From the NCBI GenBank assembly GCA_964650465.1, contig CAZYTA010000004.1, positions 1 to 64,000 on the forward strand: a stretch of DNA of 64,000 bases, written 5' to 3'. The stretch comes from RGIG6353 sp964650465. GTDB lineage: Bacteria > Bacillota > Clostridia > Oscillospirales > SIG627. A program made the translations under genes and the position numbers. The notes beneath the pieces were generated by a model. That model worked only from the letters and a program-made list of their open reading frames with translations, did no database searches and was not told the DNA's origin. Shown piece by piece: positions 17,303 through 23,950 of this stretch; the first letter of the stretch is position 1, and every line of letters begins with the position of its first letter.

Positions 17303-17327
17303 GCCCCACCTCACGTGGGGCTTCTTT
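17303..17327 (+). terminator. Terminator after the XRE gene
   Basis: GCCCCAC (17303-17309) and GTGGGGC (17315-17321) are followed by TTCTTTAT. Confidence 0.7.
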
Positions 17328-17372
17328 ATGCTCCATTGTGAAGCAGTATTCATTGTCACCATATGACAACTG

Positions 17373-17401
17373 TTGACAAAGCCGCTATCATATGCTATAC
17401 T
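17373..17401 (+). promoter_or_regulatory. Consensus sigma-A promoter for the GNAT gene
   Basis: TTGACA (17373-17378) and TATACT (17396-17401) with a 17-base spacer. It drives a leader of about 145 nt before the GNAT start. Confidence 0.85.
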
Positions 17402-17407
17402 CTACCC

Positions 17408-17542
17408 GTAAGTCATCGGAGGACAGTACACCGTAGTGTAGGGGATCGTAGGATTGCAAAGCAATCGTGCAGGCCGCCTGTCAGATAAGATGTCGAGTGA
17501 GCTCGGTTTATGCTTTTTGCGTTGCCGAGTATTTTTATTTTT
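17408..17542 (+). ncRNA. Structured leader RNA ahead of the GNAT gene (candidate riboswitch/attenuator)
   Basis: The leader can fold as a multi-branched element. Closing helix CATC/GATG (17414-17417 with 17489-17492) and GACAG/CTGTC (17422-17426 with 17478-17482) enclose hairpins TACAC-CGTA-GTGTA (17427-17440) and GATTG/CAATC (17452-17466). It is followed by a CTCGG/CCGAG hairpin (17502-17529) and TATTTTTATTTTT, a terminator shape. CGAG-TGAG-CTCG (17494-17505) could compete with the terminator stem. I do not recognise it as a known riboswitch class. Confidence 0.5.
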
Positions 17543-17553
17543 AGGAGGCTTTT

Positions 17554-18093
17554 ATGAAAAACACAAAGGTTGAGTTTATTCCCCTGACAGAGGACGATCG
17601 CGAGCAGTTTATTCTTGATAATCAATGGTCGTTCAAATACGGCGCGATGCAGGAATTCGGCGAGCGGGACGACCATATTGACGGCGACGGCGAGATCATC
17701 TCACGAAAGACCATTGACGAGCCGCATAATGAAACCTACCGCATTGTTGCGGACGGCAAAAAAGTCGGTGGTGTGATATTGAAAATTGATAAGGAAACCA
17801 ACCACAACCATTTGGAAATTCTTTTCGTTTCGCCCGATGAACACAGCCGAGGAATCGGCTACGGTGCATGGCAGGCAGTGGAGGCGCTCCATCCCGAAAC
17901 GAAGGTCTGGGAGACCTGCACACCCTATTTTGAAAAGCGCAATATCCATTTTTACGTAAACAAGTGTGGTTTTCAGATCGATCAATTTTGGTGCGATTAT
18001 TTTCAGCCCGAGCACGAAATGCCCGATGACGAACATGATACCGACGAAGGATCCGACGAGATGTTCCGTTTTATCAAGGTGATGAAACCATAA
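17554..18093 (+). CDS. GNAT family N-acetyltransferase
   Basis: The 179-residue protein has GNAT motif A (LEILFVSPDEHSRGIGYGAW, residues ~88-107) with the acetyl-CoA pyrophosphate loop SRGIGYG, preceded by beta-strands GGVILKID. NIHFYVNKCGF near residue 130 matches motif B. The Asp/Glu-rich C-terminus (DDEHDTDEGSDE) is unusual. The substrate is unknown. The ATG follows AGGAGG by 5 bases, and the gene has its own promoter and structured leader. Confidence 0.85.
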   Translation: MKNTKVEFIPLTEDDREQFILDNQWSFKYGAMQEFGERDDHIDGDGEIISRKTIDEPHNETYRIVADGKKVGGVILKIDKETNHNHLEILFVSPDEHSRGIGYGAWQAVEALHPETKVWETCTPYFEKRNIHFYVNKCGFQIDQFWCDYFQPEHEMPDDEHDTDEGSDEMFRFIKVMKP

Positions 18094-18122
18094 TTGACAT
18101 TTTCGTGATTTTGTGATATAAC
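18094..18122 (+). promoter_or_regulatory. Sigma-A promoter of pnuC
   Basis: TTGACA (18094-18099) begins one base after the GNAT stop codon. TATAAC (18117-18122) lies 17 bases downstream. Confidence 0.8.
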
Positions 18123-18128
18123 TATAAA

Positions 18129-18223
18129 AAATACAACTGCCACCGGGTAGTGAGATGCAAATAAAGCATCCGTTTACACATCGTTAGGTCTTTGAAGATG
18201 TGTATGCGGATGCTTCTTTTTTT
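18129..18223 (+). ncRNA. pnuC leader with mutually exclusive hairpins and terminator (candidate riboswitch)
   Basis: An intrinsic terminator pairs GCATCCG and ACACATC (18166-18182) with GATGTGT and CGGATGC (18197-18213), followed by TTCTTTTTTT. The same GCATC (18166-18170) can instead pair with GATGC (18154-18158) in an upstream hairpin, which would break the terminator. A short upstream CCAC-GTG motif (18140-18153) may form part of an aptamer. Terminator plus antiterminator ahead of a vitamin-type transporter is a classic riboswitch layout, but the sequence does not match a class I know. Confidence 0.55.
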
Positions 18224-18232
18224 GGAGATGCT

Positions 18233-18916
18233 ATGAAAAGACTTTTAAATTATTTTTCGGGGCTTGAAATTACGCTTTGGAGTTCTTCCGTTTTGTTGAT
18301 CGTCATATCGTTTATCGCCTTTGACCGAACGAATTATTTGACCTTGCTCGCTTCTCTGCTTGGCGTGACCTCACTGATTTTCAATGCAAAGGGCAATCCC
18401 ACGGGGCAGGTGCTGATGATCATTTTCAGCTTGATCTACGGTATTATATCCTATACCTTTACCTACTACGGCGAGATGATAACCTATCTTGGTATGACGA
18501 TGCCGATGGCTGCATTTGCGCTGATTTCCTGGCTTCGCAATCCGTACAAAGGAAATCGTGCCGAGGTTAAAGTAAACAGCATTGGCAAAGCGGAACAGAT
18601 ACTGATGTGGCTTGCGACGATTGCCGTGACGGTTGTTTTTTACTTTGTTTTGGAGCTTTTTGACACGGCAAATATGATTCCGAGTACCATATCGGTCACA
18701 ACCAGCTTTCTTGCGGTCTATCTGACATTCCGCAGAAGTCCGTATTTTGCCTTGGCTTATGCCGCCAACGATATCGTTCTCATCATTTTGTGGATACTGG
18801 CGAGCATAACGGATATTCGCTATCTTTCGGTGGTTGTATGCTTCGTAGCATTTCTTTTTAATGATTTCTACGGCTTTATCAGTTGGCAGAAAATGAAGAA
18901 AAGACAAACTGAATAA
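18233..18916 (+). CDS. pnuC: PnuC-family nicotinamide riboside/vitamin transporter
   Basis: The chosen ATG at 18233 follows GGAG by 6 bases and gives 227 residues. An upstream in-frame ATG at 18200 lies inside the terminator hairpin and is rejected. About seven hydrophobic segments are present, with the PnuC-type signatures LGVTSLIFNAKG, GQVLMIIFSLIYGIISY, RSPYFALAYAANDIVLIILW and a final FNDFYGFISWQKMKK. PnuC proteins carry nicotinamide riboside by facilitated diffusion; relatives carry thiamine or riboflavin, and the substrate cannot be settled from the sequence. It ends 62 bases before the convergent Rrf2 gene. Confidence 0.88.
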   Translation: MKRLLNYFSGLEITLWSSSVLLIVISFIAFDRTNYLTLLASLLGVTSLIFNAKGNPTGQVLMIIFSLIYGIISYTFTYYGEMITYLGMTMPMAAFALISWLRNPYKGNRAEVKVNSIGKAEQILMWLATIAVTVVFYFVLELFDTANMIPSTISVTTSFLAVYLTFRRSPYFALAYAANDIVLIILWILASITDIRYLSVVVCFVAFLFNDFYGFISWQKMKKRQTE

Positions 18917-18978
18917 GTTATGATGACCTCGTGACGCCTTTTATTCGGTTGTGCCGGCTGAGCAGTGCATTTATGTTT

Positions 18979-19395
18979 TCATATTTGCTTATATCTTGTA
19001 AAAAAATCATCGAGGGTTATGCTGTTAAAATAATCATTGACTATTTTGTGGAATTCTGTCCACATAGGAAGTGTGGGACAACTGTCCGCTCGCATGCAAG
19101 GCTTTGCATCACATTCCAGACAGGTAACAGGTGCAAGGTTGCCCTCGGTAAGCCTTAAGATATCTCCAACTCTATACTCAGACAACGGCTTTGACAAACG
19201 ATAACCGCCGCCTTTTCCATGCACACCTTCTATAAGCCCGTTTTTAGATAAAATGGGCATAATTGCCTGAATGTACTTTAAAGACAAGCCCTGACGCTCT
19301 GCAACGGCTTTCATTGGAACATACCCGTCGCTCTTATGCTCGGCAAGATCAAGCAAAACTCTTAAGGCATATCTGCCTCTTGTGGATATCAGCAT
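18979..19395 (-). CDS. Rrf2-family transcriptional regulator (IscR/CymR type)
   Basis: The 138-residue protein begins MLISTRGRYALRVLLDLAEH, the Rrf2 winged-helix signature, with GLSLKYIQAIMPIL as the recognition region and GKGGGYRLSKP as the wing. A cysteine cluster (CLECDAKPCMRADSC, residues ~93-107) resembles the Fe-S ligands of IscR/NsrR, unlike classical CymR, which lacks them. It lies downstream of cysK, on the same strand, with its own promoter. It is therefore a strong candidate regulator of the neighbouring metY-ECF-cysK operon, sensing cysteine status or Fe-S supply. Confidence 0.9.
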   Translation of the reverse strand: MLISTRGRYALRVLLDLAEHKSDGYVPMKAVAERQGLSLKYIQAIMPILSKNGLIEGVHGKGGGYRLSKPLSEYRVGDILRLTEGNLAPVTCLECDAKPCMRADSCPTLPMWTEFHKIVNDYFNSITLDDFFTRYKQI

Positions 19396-19424
19396 ATTTT
19401 TGTCCTCCTAAATACCTTGAGTTT

Positions 19425-19453
19425 ATTATACACTAAATTTGTGGGTAAATCAA
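19425..19453 (-). promoter_or_regulatory. Sigma-A promoter of the Rrf2 gene
   Basis: On the minus strand, TTGATT (19453-19448) and a perfect TATAAT (19430-19425) are separated by 17 bases. AGGAGG lies 6 bases before the ATG. Confidence 0.85.
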
Positions 19454-19480
19454 CAGTTTTTAAAACAATGGTACTTTATA

Positions 19481-19590
19481 AAAAAGCGGTCAGTGACCGC
19501 TGGCAATGCTCGCCAATCCAAACTCTGCATAAACGGCAACATCGTAAAACGGCGAGGTTATTTTAATGAAATTTCCTATAATATAAAAAA
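19481..19590. repeat. Dispersed intergenic repeat, copy B (most complete)
   Basis: Reading on the plus strand it contains, in order, AAGCGGTCAGTGACCGCT, GGCAATGCTCGCCAATCCA, CTGCATAAACGGCAACATCG, TAAAACGGCGAGGTTATTTT and AATGAAATTTCCTATAATAT. It serves here as the reference copy. Partial copies occur at 3664, 6378, 34265, 36686, 40960, 44207, 49925 and 52515, always between genes. Confidence 0.8.
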
Positions 19591-19626
19591 TGCACCGACT
19601 CCGTCTGAATGGAATCGGTGCTTTTT
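19585..19626 (-). terminator. Terminator of the metY-ECF-cysK operon
   Basis: AAAAAGCACCGA and TCGGTGC arms flank a short loop, with A-run and T-run on either side, immediately after the cysK stop. It works in either direction. Confidence 0.85.
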
Positions 19627-19627
19627 G

Positions 19628-20560
19628 TTACTCTGAAAAAAGAGGCGTTGAAAGATATCTGTCACCTGTATCAGGAAGCAGAACGACTATTGTTTTTCCC
19701 TCATTTTCACTTCGTTTTGCAAGCTGCAGGGCGGCATACACTGCGGCACCTGACGATATACCCACAAGCACACCTTCATTTTTACCTATCAATCTTCCTG
19801 TTTCAAAGGCATTGTCATTAGATACCGTTATGATTTCATCATAAATCTTTGTATCAAGAACATCCGGTACAAAGCCTGCTCCGATACCCTGAATTTTATG
19901 CGCTCCTGCAACACCTGTCGACAAAACCGCCGAAGATTCAGGCTCAACCGCAACAACTTTAACATTCGGATTTTTTGATTTTAAATACTTTCCGACACCT
20001 GTTACAGTACCGCCTGTACCGACACCTGCAACGAAAATATCCACATTACCGTCTGTATCCTCATATATTTCAGGACCTGTTGAGAGGTAGTGTGCTTTAG
20101 GATTTGCAGGATTTACAAACTGTCCGGGAATAAAGCTGTTTGGAATTTCTTTTGCCAATTCCTCGGCTTTTGCAATTGCACCTTTCATACCTTTTGCACC
20201 CTCGGTAAGTACAAGTTCTGCGCCATAAGCCTTCATCAGCTGTCTGCGTTCAACAGACATTGTTTCAGGCATTACAATAATAATGCGGTAGCCTCTTGCC
20301 GCTGCAACGGATGCAAGACCGATTCCGGTGTTTCCGGATGTGGGTTCAATGATAACTGAATCAGATTTCAGTTTTCCTTTTCTTTCAGCATCGTCAATCA
20401 TCGCTTTTGCAATGCGGTCTTTTACTGAACCTGTCGGATTAAAATACTCAAGCTTTGCAAGAATTTTTGTCTTCAATTCATATTTCTTCTCAAGATGTGT
20501 GAGCTCCAGAATCGGTGTTCTGCCGATAAGCTGATCGCTTGAAGTATATATTTTACTCAT
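19628..20560 (-). CDS. cysK: Cysteine synthase A (O-acetylserine sulfhydrylase)
   Basis: The 310-residue PLP enzyme has NPTGSVKDR with Schiff-base Lys47, the substrate loop EPTSGNTGIGLA (~residues 72-83), and the phosphate-binding glycine loop GTGGTVTGVG (~180). GISSGAAVYAAL and LLPDTGDRYLSTPLF at the end are typical of CysK. It makes cysteine from O-acetylserine and sulfide in the cytoplasm. The ATG follows AAAGGAG. It is the third gene of the operon, 21 bases after the ECF component. Confidence 0.96.
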   Translation of the reverse strand: MSKIYTSSDQLIGRTPILELTHLEKKYELKTKILAKLEYFNPTGSVKDRIAKAMIDDAERKGKLKSDSVIIEPTSGNTGIGLASVAAARGYRIIIVMPETMSVERRQLMKAYGAELVLTEGAKGMKGAIAKAEELAKEIPNSFIPGQFVNPANPKAHYLSTGPEIYEDTDGNVDIFVAGVGTGGTVTGVGKYLKSKNPNVKVVAVEPESSAVLSTGVAGAHKIQGIGAGFVPDVLDTKIYDEIITVSNDNAFETGRLIGKNEGVLVGISSGAAVYAALQLAKRSENEGKTIVVLLPDTGDRYLSTPLFSE

Positions 20561-20581
20561 AACATAAATCTCCTTTTAAAT

Positions 20582-21082
20582 TTACTGTAATATAATTTTA
20601 TTCTTCTCAAACACTTTAATAAGCATTGTTCCGAATATAAGTCCTGCGACTCCTTGCACAGCGTTAGCAGGTATATTCACCAAAGACGAAATAAAGCCAT
20701 ATAAAAAGCCCTCAAATATGAAATACCCCAAAACCATTATTATTTCGGATAATGTTCCGCTTAATATTCTTGATAAAAAACCGCCTAATCGCTTATGTAA
20801 AAGATTAAAACCCAAATAAGCAATAATTGCCATCAATCCTTTTATAACAAAGGTTGCCGGGGCATACACGATATATCCCGAAAAAATATCCGCAAGAGCT
20901 GAGCCGATTCCGACAGCAAGGAAACCGTAAAGCGGCGATAAACTCCATCCTGTAAGCAGAACTATGCAGTCTCCTAAGTTCAGATATCCTTTCAGCGGAG
21001 AGGGGATTTTTATTATCATTGTTGCCACACAAACAAGAGCGGCAAGCATTGATGCGGTTACAACTTTCTTTGTCGTATTCAT
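20582..21082 (-). CDS. ECF transporter S component
   Basis: The 166-residue integral membrane protein has five to six hydrophobic helices. GYLNLGDCIVLLTGW, SLSPLYGFLAVGIGSALADI and YAPATFVIKGLMAI match the HmpT/PdxU-like branch of energy-coupling-factor S components. It would bind a vitamin or precursor and dock on a shared EcfAA'T module that is not in this window. It sits between two PLP-dependent enzymes and overlaps metY by 4 bases, which makes a vitamin B6 compound a reasonable guess. Thiamine precursors or other substrates remain possible. Confidence 0.85.
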   Translation of the reverse strand: MNTTKKVVTASMLAALVCVATMIIKIPSPLKGYLNLGDCIVLLTGWSLSPLYGFLAVGIGSALADIFSGYIVYAPATFVIKGLMAIIAYLGFNLLHKRLGGFLSRILSGTLSEIIMVLGYFIFEGFLYGFISSLVNIPANAVQGVAGLIFGTMLIKVFEKNKIILQ

Positions 21083-22362
21083 TTTATCGCCTCAAATCCT
21101 CTCTCAAGATCTGCAAGAATATCATCAATATGCTCTGTTCCGACAGAAAGACGAACAGTGCTTGGCTTGATACCCTGATCTTCAAGCTCCTCTTTGGTAA
21201 GCTGACTGTGAGTAGTTGTTGCGGGGTGAATTACAAGACTCTTTGAATCTGCAACATTAGCAAGGAGTGAAAAGATTTTTAAGTTATCAATAAACTTGTG
21301 TGCTTCTTCTTGTCCGCCTTTGATTTCAAAAGTAAATATAGAACCGCCGCCACCCGGAAAATACTTCTGATACAAAGAGTTATCGGGATGGTCTGCAAGT
21401 GACGGATGATTAACCTTTTCCACCAGAGGATGATTTACAAGATATTCTACGACCTTCTTGGTGTTTTCGCTGTGACGTTCCAAGCGGAGCGAAAGCGTTT
21501 CCACGCCCTGCAAAAGAAGAAATGCCGCAAATGGAGAAATTGTTGCACCTGTGTCACGAAGCAGAATTGCTCTTACATATGTAACAAACGCAGCGGCGCC
21601 TACGGCTTTTGTAAATGATACACCGTGATAGCTTGGGTTAGGAGCAGAAATTGCGGGATAATTTCCTGATGCTTCCCAATCAAATTTACCCGAATCTACA
21701 ATTACGCCGCCAAGGGTTGTTCCGTGACCTCCGATAAACTTAGTTGCAGAGTGTACTACGATGTCTGCACCGTGTTCGATAGGACGTATAAGATACGGAG
21801 TGCCGAAGGTGTTATCAACAACAAGCGGCAATCCATATTTATGAGCAAGCTTGGCAAGTTCATCAATGTCGGGAATATCGCTGTTGGGATTACCCAGTGT
21901 CTCAATATAGATTGCTCTTGTGTTATCACGAATTGCCGCTTCAACTTCAGCAAGGTCATGAATATTTACAAAGGTTGCCGTAATACCGAAGTTGGGAAGT
22001 GTATGTGCAAGAAGATTATAACTTCCGCCATAAATAGTTTTCTGTGCCACTATATGCCCGCCGTTTTGAGCAAGCGCCTGCAAAGTGTATGTAATAGCCG
22101 CTGCACCCGAGGCAAGAGCAAGTGCCGCTACACCGCCTTCAAGAGAGGCAATACGCTTTTCAAAAACATCCTGTGTAGTATTGGTAAGACGACCGTATAT
22201 GTTGCCTGCATCCTCTAATCCAAAGCGAGCTTGAGCGTGAGCAGAGTTATGAAATACATAGGATGTAGTAGCGTAAATCGGTACTGCTCTTGCATCTGTT
22301 GCCGGATCAGGATTTTCCTGACCTACATGGAGTTGTTTTGTTTCAAATTTATATTCTGACAT
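21079..22362 (-). CDS. metY: O-acetylhomoserine sulfhydrylase (aminocarboxypropyltransferase) MetY
   Basis: The Cys/Met-metabolism PLP enzyme has 427 residues from the ATG at 22362, chosen because AAAGGA lies about 10 bases upstream; the ATG at 22371 is too close to it. Signatures include ETKQLHVGQENPDPATDARA, YGRLTNTTQDVFEKR, ALASGAAAI and VVHSATKFIGGHGTTLGG with the PLP lysine near residue 207. The C-terminus has RLSVGTEHIDDILADLERGF. It makes homocysteine from O-acetylhomoserine and sulfide. It is the first enzyme gene downstream of the Cys/Met-rich leader ORF and attenuator. Confidence 0.95.
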   Translation of the reverse strand: MSEYKFETKQLHVGQENPDPATDARAVPIYATTSYVFHNSAHAQARFGLEDAGNIYGRLTNTTQDVFEKRIASLEGGVAALALASGAAAITYTLQALAQNGGHIVAQKTIYGGSYNLLAHTLPNFGITATFVNIHDLAEVEAAIRDNTRAIYIETLGNPNSDIPDIDELAKLAHKYGLPLVVDNTFGTPYLIRPIEHGADIVVHSATKFIGGHGTTLGGVIVDSGKFDWEASGNYPAISAPNPSYHGVSFTKAVGAAAFVTYVRAILLRDTGATISPFAAFLLLQGVETLSLRLERHSENTKKVVEYLVNHPLVEKVNHPSLADHPDNSLYQKYFPGGGGSIFTFEIKGGQEEAHKFIDNLKIFSLLANVADSKSLVIHPATTTHSQLTKEELEDQGIKPSTVRLSVGTEHIDDILADLERGFEAIK

Positions 22363-22480
22363 AATATTCATATCCTTTCATATTTAAAAGTTTGCTTTTT
22401 TGATTTTAAAATTGTATTTGTACGAATCTGCAGCTTCTTGCAAGCTAAAACATGAAGCTCATTTTCACACCTTCTTATAT

Positions 22481-22518
22481 AAAAAAATAAAACCGGTTGA
22501 CTCCGATAAAGTCTCCCG
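22481..22518 (-). terminator. Leader terminator (attenuator) between the leader ORF and metY
   Basis: On the minus strand the stem is CGG and GACT (22518-22510), a 7-nt loop, then AGTC and CCG (22502-22494), with a GA/AA internal mismatch. GTTTTATTTTTTT follows directly. It starts about 30 bases after the leader ORF stop and about 120 bases before metY. In this position it must be read through for metY expression. Confidence 0.75.
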
Positions 22519-22548
22519 ATTAAAAGTAATGTTTATCCGCTTATCTGC

Positions 22549-22680
22549 CTATGCGGTACAACAACTTTTCTTTGAGATGGAGAACATATCGGAAATAAAT
22601 GCGCAAAAACTAATGCACATCTGACAAATACACATGCACATCCCCATCATAATCACAGCGGCGTTATAAAACTTAATCAT
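22549..22680 (-). CDS. Cys/Met-rich leader peptide of the metY-ECF-cysK operon
   Basis: This 43-codon ORF is too short for routine gene calling. The ATG (22680) follows a strong AAAGGAG (22696-22690) by 9 bases. It contains seven Cys and seven Met codons, concentrated in MMGMCMCICQMC (residues 11-22), with a Cys pair near the end (SCCTA). A consensus promoter lies just upstream and an intrinsic terminator just downstream, then metY. I infer a transcriptional or translational attenuation leader in which charged tRNA-Cys or tRNA-Met levels set ribosome progress. A small hydrophobic membrane peptide is the alternative. No homologue is known to me. Confidence 0.7.
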   Translation of the reverse strand: MIKFYNAAVIMMGMCMCICQMCISFCAFISDMFSISKKSCCTA

Positions 22681-22699
22681 GGTGCTTTTCTCCTTTAAA

Positions 22700-22770
22700 A
22701 AAATAATTACCTATCGTTCAGGTTGGTAATAGAATACCACCATTTGCCTATTTTGTCAATAGGTAAATAA
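22700..22770 (-). promoter_or_regulatory. Promoter with operator-like dyads of the sulfur amino acid operon
   Basis: On the minus strand, TTGACA (22759-22754) and TATTCT (22736-22731) have a 17-base spacer. The -35 sits inside an imperfect palindrome, ATTTACCTAT-TGACAAA-ATAGGCAAAT. A second dyad, ATTACC...GGTAAT, covers the transcription start region. Both are plausible binding sites for the nearby Rrf2 regulator. Confidence 0.7.
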
Positions 22771-22779
22771 AAAATCTTT

Positions 22780-22831
22780 TAAAAAATAAAATCAGAAAGA
22801 AAAGATTCACAGCAAAACTTTTCTTTCTGAT
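22780..22831 (-). terminator. Terminator of the DUF5131 gene
   Basis: A 14-bp perfect stem (22791-22804 with 22818-22831) is followed on the minus strand by TTTATTTTTT. It insulates the sulfur operon promoter. Confidence 0.8.
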
Positions 22832-22880
22832 CAAATGCACCGCTTAAAATTAGATGTAATTAAAAAAATCATAGTTATAT

Positions 22881-23606
22881 TCAAATATAATCAATCGTCG
22901 ATTTGAAATCAATATCGGCTTTTCTAGCTTGACTACACAAGTCTTTTGTCTGTAATTTATATTCTTTACCGTCCTTTATAAAATGAGTTCCGCATTGTCT
23001 GAATTCAAATGATACGTTTTTTCGGGTGCATTGCTCACGGATATCAAGCACCCAAGCATAATCAAGCGGTCTTGCGTTGATATCAGATTCACCTCCGACT
23101 ACGACAAGCTCAATATCATCAAGATATTGTTGGATATGTATTCTTTCAAGTAACGGTTGTACGGTAATACATTTATGTTTTATGGGAAGCGACCCGAACA
23201 CCGACAATTTTTTATCTGCGTTCTTTTGATTTTCAACAGTGCAACACACAACAACGTTGTCATATCCGTCACCCCAATCATCAGGAATGCAATTTGCAAA
23301 GCGTTCTATTCGTTTGGTGAGGAATAAAAAAGTGCAATCTTGCCGCTCTTTGATCATAGACCAACATTCATTACGCCACCCGTCAGCTTCTTCAATCAAA
23401 AAATCGGTAGAAAAGCAGGTATACACTATCCCCGATTTCATTTTGAATTTTCCGTTTTTCAATTTCTCGATGGGTTTGTAAAAATCTTTTGTTTTGACAA
23501 TGTCGTTTGTATTAACACCACGTTTTGCGTCGCCTTTATGAATATAACAATACAGACATCCGTCACTGCATTTTTTACAACCTCGCCATGGATTCCACAT
23601 AGCCAT
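22881..23606 (-). CDS. DUF5131 family (phage Gp37/Gp68-like) protein
   Basis: The 241-residue protein starts MAMWNPWRGC and has CSDGCLYC (Cys13, 17, 20), a CxxxCxxC pattern like radical-SAM enzymes. It continues with FLFLTKRIERF, VVCCTVENQKNADKK and VVVGGESDINARPLDYAW, all hallmarks of DUF5131. The family is common in phages and gut Firmicutes. A radical-SAM-type chemistry is suspected but unproven. It is monocistronic with a strong terminator, and its gene context gives no pathway. Confidence 0.88.
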   Translation of the reverse strand: MAMWNPWRGCKKCSDGCLYCYIHKGDAKRGVNTNDIVKTKDFYKPIEKLKNGKFKMKSGIVYTCFSTDFLIEEADGWRNECWSMIKERQDCTFLFLTKRIERFANCIPDDWGDGYDNVVVCCTVENQKNADKKLSVFGSLPIKHKCITVQPLLERIHIQQYLDDIELVVVGGESDINARPLDYAWVLDIREQCTRKNVSFEFRQCGTHFIKDGKEYKLQTKDLCSQARKADIDFKSTIDYI

Positions 23607-23765
23607 AACAATCTTTTCTCCATATCAGGATTTAGTACATTAACCGTAATACTTGTCTATTCCGCCGAACCCTATTATCATTTTTCGTTCTGCAAATTCT
23701 TATTCTCTGAGAATTCATTATATCATTTTTTTATGAAAATATCAATTGTTTTATAGTTTTGGAGA

Positions 23766-23794
23766 TTGAATAATTCGTTAGTTTATGATATACT
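23766..23794 (+). promoter_or_regulatory. Sigma-A promoter of the second GNAT gene
   Basis: TTGAAT (23766-23771) and TATACT (23789-23794) are 17 bases apart. The transcript would carry a leader of about 150 nt. Confidence 0.75.
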
Positions 23795-23876
23795 GGTTCT
23801 ACAAGTCTTGGCTTGAATTTAATTTTTGGAGAGTGCTTTTTGAAAAACACCAAACTTTTGGATATTGTATTGTAAA

Positions 23877-23919
23877 CGAGAGGTCCCGCAATACATTATC
23901 GCAAGTCCTCTCGTATTTT
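23877..23919 (+). terminator. Terminator-like hairpin in the GNAT leader
   Basis: CGAGAGG (23877-23883) pairs with CCTCTCG (23907-23913), followed by TATTTTG. It lies between promoter and gene, so it may attenuate expression. The rest of 23607-23950 shows no coding potential. Confidence 0.55.
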
Positions 23920-23950
23920 GAGCGTCAACAACTTATGAAAGGATAAAACA

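Noticed and set aside
22363..22560. S-box (SAM) riboswitch or T-box upstream of metY
   Set aside because: I looked for the conserved S-box core and the T-box bulge sequence on the minus strand and saw neither; the leader ORF and terminator explain the region better.
22400..22624. Plus-strand ORF of 74 codons overlapping the sulfur operon leader
   Set aside because: No ribosome site, and the opposite strand holds promoter, leader ORF and terminator in a consistent order.
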